A stretch of DNA of 64,000 bases. Origin: Stutzerimonas sp. S1 (GTDB taxonomy: Bacteria > Pseudomonadota > Gammaproteobacteria > Pseudomonadales > Pseudomonadaceae). The position numbers were made by a program, and so were the translations under genes. Below, piece after piece: positions 62,206 to 64,000 of this stretch. The notes beneath the pieces were generated by a model, which ran no database searches, was not told the DNA's origin, and worked only from the letters and a program-made list of their open reading frames with translations. The DNA is taken from positions 315,706 to 379,705 of the forward strand of contig NZ_JAOEIY010000004.1 in assembly GCF_025966695.1 (NCBI RefSeq), given 5' to 3'. The first letter of the stretch is position 1, and each line of letters starts with the position of its first letter.

Positions 62206-64000
62206 CGTCGCGGTACCGCCAGCAGTCGCCTGACATCACGTTGTGCGGGCTCGTCCAGCTCGACAAGCATGTGCGGCTTGCCCGCCACCAGCACCGCCAG
62301 CGGTACACCATCGCGAAAGAGAATGCGGTTGCCAGCCAACGCCGGCACCCTGGTCCCGGGCAACAGGGTGCCGAGTTGATTCAGCGGGTCGACTGCCGAA
62401 ACCGCCAGCCACTCACCTGAGACTGGCCGCTTGCGCACCTCACGCAGCAGGCCGAGCGCTTCCGGCAGGGCGAACTGCTCGCCCGCCACGCCAGCGACGA
62501 AGCGCCCACCGCGTATTTCGCCACGAGCCTCCAGGCGGTGATAGACCCGTAGCAGTTCGCGCCACGGTGGCAACCAGTCGGCCTCGCGTGCCAGCAGCCG
62601 CCAGAACACCACACCGTAGCGACGCAGCAGTACCCGAGCGATATGCTCCAGCGCCTCCGGATCGACGCTGGTCCGCCCATGCGGCGTCTCGTCAACCGGG
62701 CCGGTTTTGCGCACCACCGCCCAGCGTCCGGCATCGGCCATACCGCCGATGAAGGCGCCACCGCGGGTGCGTCGAGCGGTGCGCGAGCGCTTGCTGGCCG
62801 GCGTCAGCAGCGCACGCAAGCCAGCAAAGCTGTCGGCATTGACCAGCCCCACCGATACCAGCTCGCCGAGGGCATCCTCCAGCTCGCTGCGCAGCAGATG
62901 CGCCTCGTGCTGCAGCTCATCGAAGAACAGCGCGCCCTGCGAGCACAGGCAATCGAATACCCGCTGCGCCCGTGACGACAGTTCCGGTGCCGGCGCATCG
63001 GCCGCCAGCGTGTACCAGGCCTTCAGCTGGCGGCGCGGCAGCAGCACGACCGGCGTACCACGCACCGGACCGCCACTGGCTTTCAGTCGCCCGGCAAGGC
63101 GCGTCCAGACGATGCGACCGGAACGGCACAGTTCGTCCAGCCAGCTGCTGCCGTAATCCTTCAGCCGTGCCGGCAGCAGATCGGCTTCCCAGGCTGCTGC
63201 CGGCGCCTGGAAGCCTTCCAATTGCTCGATTACCGTGGCCAGCGCCTCTCGGCCCTGCATGCGGGTGGCGGCACAAAGATGTTGCCAGTCGACGAGAAAA
63301 CGCATGAAGTCCGCGCGCTCAACCGGCTCGATCTCGCGCCGCAGGCGCTTGACCGTGTAGCGATGGATACGCGCCAGCAGATGCCGCTCGCACCACTCTT
63401 CCTCCACCGCGCCAGGCGTAAAGCGCCCGCGCAGTACGTAGCCCTGGCTTTCCAGACGGGTCAGCGCCAGCGCAACCGCTGAGGCCGGCAGCGCCAGCGG
63501 CCGGGCAATCAGCGGCACCGGCAACGGGCCGAAGCCGCTCAGTCGCGCGCGGATCAGCTCGACCAGCGCCTCGTCTTCCGTGAACGATTGGTCGTGCCCG
63601 GCCGGCGGCTGCAGGCGCGGCTCGCAGGGCGCCTGCGGGTAGATCGCGCGCAGCCACGCCAACCGTTCCAGCGGCAGCCACAGCGCACGGTCATGGGCGA
63701 CCTGCAGGCGCGTCGCCCGTCCGCCGTGCGCCAGCTCGGCGAGCCATTGCAGCCACATCGGCTGCGCCGCGGCCTCGGCTTCGGCGATGCAGCCCAGCGC
63801 GGTCAGCGCCTCGTGCATCTCATCGGCGGTGCGCGCCTCGGGCCAGGCCTCGTCACGCACTGCGGCGATGGCATCCGCGTCCAGCGCGCCGAGATCGTCG
63901 GTCGATTCCGGATCGCTCCAACGCCGGGCGAGTACCGCCTGGGTGCGTCGCTCCTCCAGCGGCGCGTCATCGAGAAAGGCGTAGGGCCGCGCGCCGAGCA
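62202..64000 (-). CDS. lhr: Lhr-type DEAD/DEAH helicase, C-terminal part (5' end outside window)
   Basis: The frame is open from 62202 through the window end, so only the last 599 residues are visible. This is the Lhr-core C-terminal region, lacking the helicase motifs but with the family winged-helix and barrel domains. Visible parts include PYAFLDDAPLEERRTQAVLA near the window edge and RGGAFIGGMADAGRWAVVRK. LLRRYGVVFWRLLAREADWL lies near the C-terminus. Lhr is a large ATP-dependent helicase of about 1400-1550 residues linked to DNA repair and RNA. Confidence 0.9.
   Translation of the reverse strand, partial: LGARPYAFLDDAPLEERRTQAVLARRWSDPESTDDLGALDADAIAAVRDEAWPEARTADEMHEALTALGCIAEAEAAAQPMWLQWLAELAHGGRATRLQVAHDRALWLPLERLAWLRAIYPQAPCEPRLQPPAGHDQSFTEDEALVELIRARLSGFGPLPVPLIARPLALPASAVALALTRLESQGYVLRGRFTPGAVEEEWCERHLLARIHRYTVKRLRREIEPVERADFMRFLVDWQHLCAATRMQGREALATVIEQLEGFQAPAAAWEADLLPARLKDYGSSWLDELCRSGRIVWTRLAGRLKASGGPVRGTPVVLLPRRQLKAWYTLAADAPAPELSSRAQRVFDCLCSQGALFFDELQHEAHLLRSELEDALGELVSVGLVNADSFAGLRALLTPASKRSRTARRTRGGAFIGGMADAGRWAVVRKTGPVDETPHGRTSVDPEALEHIARVLLRRYGVVFWRLLAREADWLPPWRELLRVYHRLEARGEIRGGRFVAGVAGEQFALPEALGLLREVRKRPVSGEWLAVSAVDPLNQLGTLLPGTRVPALAGNRILFRDGVPLAVLVAGKPHMLVELDEPAQRDVRRLLAVPRR

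Noticed and set aside
1..64000. CRISPR arrays, insertion sequences, prophage genes
   Set aside because: No regularly spaced repeats, transposase, integrase or phage structural genes were seen in any frame; the only holin-named protein is a YqjE-type stress protein.

Overview
The window is high-GC chromosomal DNA from a gammaproteobacterium of the genus Pseudomonas in the broad sense, most likely the stutzeri group (Stutzerimonas). The genus is supported by several arrangements and proteins: the block recX-recA-pncC-mutS-fdxA, a divergent fpr-finR pair, an ErdR-type response regulator, a PA3611-like secreted protein beside a phosphoketolase, and a six-gene Mrp antiporter operon with fused A and B subunits. 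Placement in the stutzeri group is inference. I saw no transposase, integrase, CRISPR array or rRNA gene.

Positions 1-18900 are mostly housekeeping. They hold the 3' part of glnD, the convergent Mrp Na+/H+ antiporter operon (mrpAB-C-D-E-F-G, with overlapping genes), a glycine-zipper lipoprotein, pdxH, an OmpA-type lipoprotein, a beta-lactamase-fold hydrolase, the helicase dinG, a second OmpA-like protein, a YchJ-like SEC-C protein, fpr with its LysR regulator finR, and erdR. Positions 19100-32060 carry a DMT exporter, a tapT-like DTW protein, phosphoketolase, a beta-CASP nuclease and a LOG protein. They continue with recX and recA (with a LexA box), pncC, mutS and fdxA.

The usual Pseudomonas neighbour of fdxA, rpoS, is not there. 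An accessory, envelope-oriented region (about 32080-53610) follows instead. It contains CsbD, then a minus-strand run (YihY, a GT4 glycosyltransferase, a DUF2334 deacetylase and an LPG-synthase/flippase-like membrane protein). A 423-bp shared intergenic region separates this run from a tight plus-strand cassette of MBOAT acyltransferase, FkbH-type HAD enzyme, acyl carrier protein and SGNH-like protein. That cassette has the layout of a dlt operon with the ligase DltA replaced by an FkbH enzyme. My working hypothesis is that it builds a glyceryl-type thioester on the carrier protein and transfers it to an envelope glycan. This is the most interesting system in the window. The region continues with an SH3/coiled-coil protein, two tandem LysR regulators, a glutathione transferase, a three-domain flavin/FNR/ferredoxin fusion and tRNA-Thr(CGT). 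It ends with a three-gene membrane-stress operon, a secreted GH5 glycosidase with three copies of an unrecognised repeat, an AT-rich stretch, and two small stress-type proteins.

Positions 53630-64000 return to ordinary genes. They are cvfB, the PQQ-dependent gcd and a soluble PQQ sugar dehydrogenase, a 58-residue conserved protein between a good promoter and a good terminator, and an RsuA-family pseudouridine synthase. After these come a periplasmic solute-binding protein, two lipoproteins, a 62-residue protein and the C-terminal half of the helicase Lhr, which runs off the window.
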